From Toxotes chatareus (taxonomy: Eukaryota > Chordata > Actinopteri > Toxotidae), in the NCBI GenBank assembly GCA_016801885.1, contig CM028884.1:18710864-18774863 (forward strand): a stretch of DNA of 64,000 bases, read 5' to 3'. The position numbers were made by a program, and so were the translations under genes. Shown piece after piece: positions 62,563 through 64,000 of the stretch. Each line of letters begins with the position of its first letter. Within the stretch, counting starts at the first letter, position 1. The notes under the pieces were generated by a model. It was given only the letters and a program-made list of their open reading frames with translations, had not been told where the DNA came from and searched no databases.

Positions 62563-64000
62563 CCTTGCACACTTGCTGCTGCATAGTTTGTAGATGCTGC
62601 CTTTCATCACCAGGTTCAAGAGATCACAGACTAAGATTTGAAAGCTGGATTTGGCTCATATTGCTAGTGGATCCTCAAAACTAGATAATGAAATGGTTCA
62701 GGGTCATATTGAGATCACAGTTTGGGCACATCCCGTCTTCAGCATGCCTATACCCAATTTGAAAAGATGGAGAGGGAATTGGGAAAAGTAAGACACAAAT
62801 GTAGATAAATACAGCCATAGGAGATGTACAAAAGAAATCTTAGAAATCCCAACCTCAGTTCCATCAAAAACGCTTTGCAGTTAGCTTATATATGCAGCGG
62901 TGTAGCGAACAGCCTTACGTATTTCTCCCCATGTTTGGCACAGTGACGCACAGATCACATACACACTCGAGCCACTGTGGACACAGGGTATGCAGGCAGG
63001 CCTAGGCAGCGTCACGAGCTGAGGGAATGCAGCACTCTGCTGTCACACGTGTACATATAATCCAAATACACATTTTATTTTAGTCAGAAATATAAACACA
63101 CAATACAGATTTTTTTCTGTAGGAGTAGAGTAAAGCGTTGCTTGCTGCTGTGCTGCACTCAGATCTTTTGAGTGTGTGTGTGTTAATGTGTACAGTATGT
63201 ACAGTATGCGCAGGCTTGTAGGTATTAAATGTCTGTTTCTCATTTTTCTGTGTTGAACTGTAAAAGACAGAGATTGTGCGGGACCAGCAGTTCACATCTG
63301 ATGTTCTTTGTGTGATATCTGAGGCGATGCTTGCAAGGTGTGGAACGCCAGCGAGAAACAGGGACAGGTCACCAAGGATGAAGTAACCTATCCATTTTCT
63401 GCAAACTCTGTATTTTTAAACCTCGGACGTCATTCAAGGGCGTTTGGGACTGAATTCCAGGACAAGTTCAGTCTCCTGTGAGTTACCCGGTGTCTTCCCT
63501 CTGTGTGTGTATGTGCATTCCCGTATGCTTGAGTTTCCGCACTATCTGGTGAGGTAGGAGAAATGTCACTGCAGACAGAATAAAGGTCAGGGCGTTCTCT
63601 GGAAGCACTGCTCGAAAGACAATAAATGTGTATGTGCGCGTGTGTGTGCACTTGTATGCATGACTGATTACAAATTGCTGTATTTGGGACAATGTGTATA
63701 AGAGGTATGCTGCAGTTTGCAGAGTTTAACGTTTTTAAATGTCATTTTTGAGAGTTTATGGGTGTGTTCTTGCGTTGAGCTAAAGTAAGTTTGCTTTACA
63801 TGGCATGACGACGGGCGTCAGGCTTGTGACCAATAATCTGCAGGTTGTTAGTCTGTCTCTTGATTTAGGCTTAGTGGGGATGTCATTGTAAACCTTAGAT
63901 AGCTAAGAGGTGAACAAATGAAACATGTCACGTTCTCTGGACTTGGAAGCCAACATAGGTGACTTAGTGGGTTCATGTATAAAAAGAATAAACTCGGGAT

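Larger units (their letters stand above)
52571..64000 (+). other. First intron of pde8 (continues past the window)
   Basis: No second PDE8 exon is seen in 11.4 kb, which fits the very long first introns of this family. It contains long GT runs, fold-back and TTAA-type MITEs and a dispersed repeat, each listed. Regions 53.0-54.4, 59.0-61.0 and 62.6-64.0 kb show nothing I can name. Confidence 0.65.

Noticed and set aside
1..64000. CRISPR arrays, operons, prophage or integrated viral genes
   Set aside because: No regularly spaced repeats, no polycistronic packing and no viral structural or polymerase genes were seen; every recognised gene has vertebrate exon structure.
1..64000. tRNA, rRNA or snRNA genes
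   Set aside because: No cloverleaf with A and B boxes and no rRNA or snRNA core sequence was noticed by eye; a covariance-model scan would be decisive.

Overview
The window is vertebrate nuclear DNA, almost certainly from a teleost fish (probably a percomorph; that rank is my inference). Genes are split into short exons with GT-AG introns, coding matches vertebrate proteins exon by exon, and the spacers hold fish-type MITEs, Tc1/mariner and hAT relics and long GT repeats. No prokaryotic or viral gene system is visible.

Layout: (1) 1-84, last exon of usp50 (+). (2) 1903-11280, complete usp8 (-), 18 coding exons plus a non-coding first exon; one base appears to be missing in exon 11, which breaks the frame. 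(3) 11.3-14.7 kb, gene-free, with a hAT transposase relic. (4) 14779-18519, hdc (+), 12 exons, 674 aa. (5) 18881-23693 and 26203-32683, two tandem slc27a2-type very-long-chain acyl-CoA synthetases (-), ten exons each, nine of identical length in the two copies; 620 and 621 aa. (6) 32.7-36.6 kb, gene-free. (7) 36708-40399, gatm (+), nine exons, 423 aa. (8) 40.4-50.9 kb, gatm 3' end and a repeat-bearing spacer. (9) 52418-52570, first coding exon of a PDE8 phosphodiesterase (+), whose first intron fills the rest of the window.

The order usp50>, <usp8, hdc>, <slc27a2 is the human chromosome 15q21 order seen from the other strand, except that no gabpb1 is visible between usp8 and hdc. The genes do not form a pathway: deubiquitination on endosomes (usp8), histamine synthesis (hdc), fatty-acid activation (slc27a2 pair), the first step of creatine synthesis (gatm) and cAMP breakdown (pde8). 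Exon sums are divisible by three for hdc, both slc27a2 copies and gatm, and catalytic residues fall at the human residue numbers in hdc and gatm, so these models are firm. The items most worth checking are the usp8 frame break, the tandem slc27a2 pair with different C-terminal tripeptides and an array of nuclear-receptor half-sites before one copy, the conserved extended C-terminus of hdc, a possible antisense first exon opposite the pde8 promoter, and several families of inverted-repeat elements, one a nested insertion. I found no convincing undescribed system.
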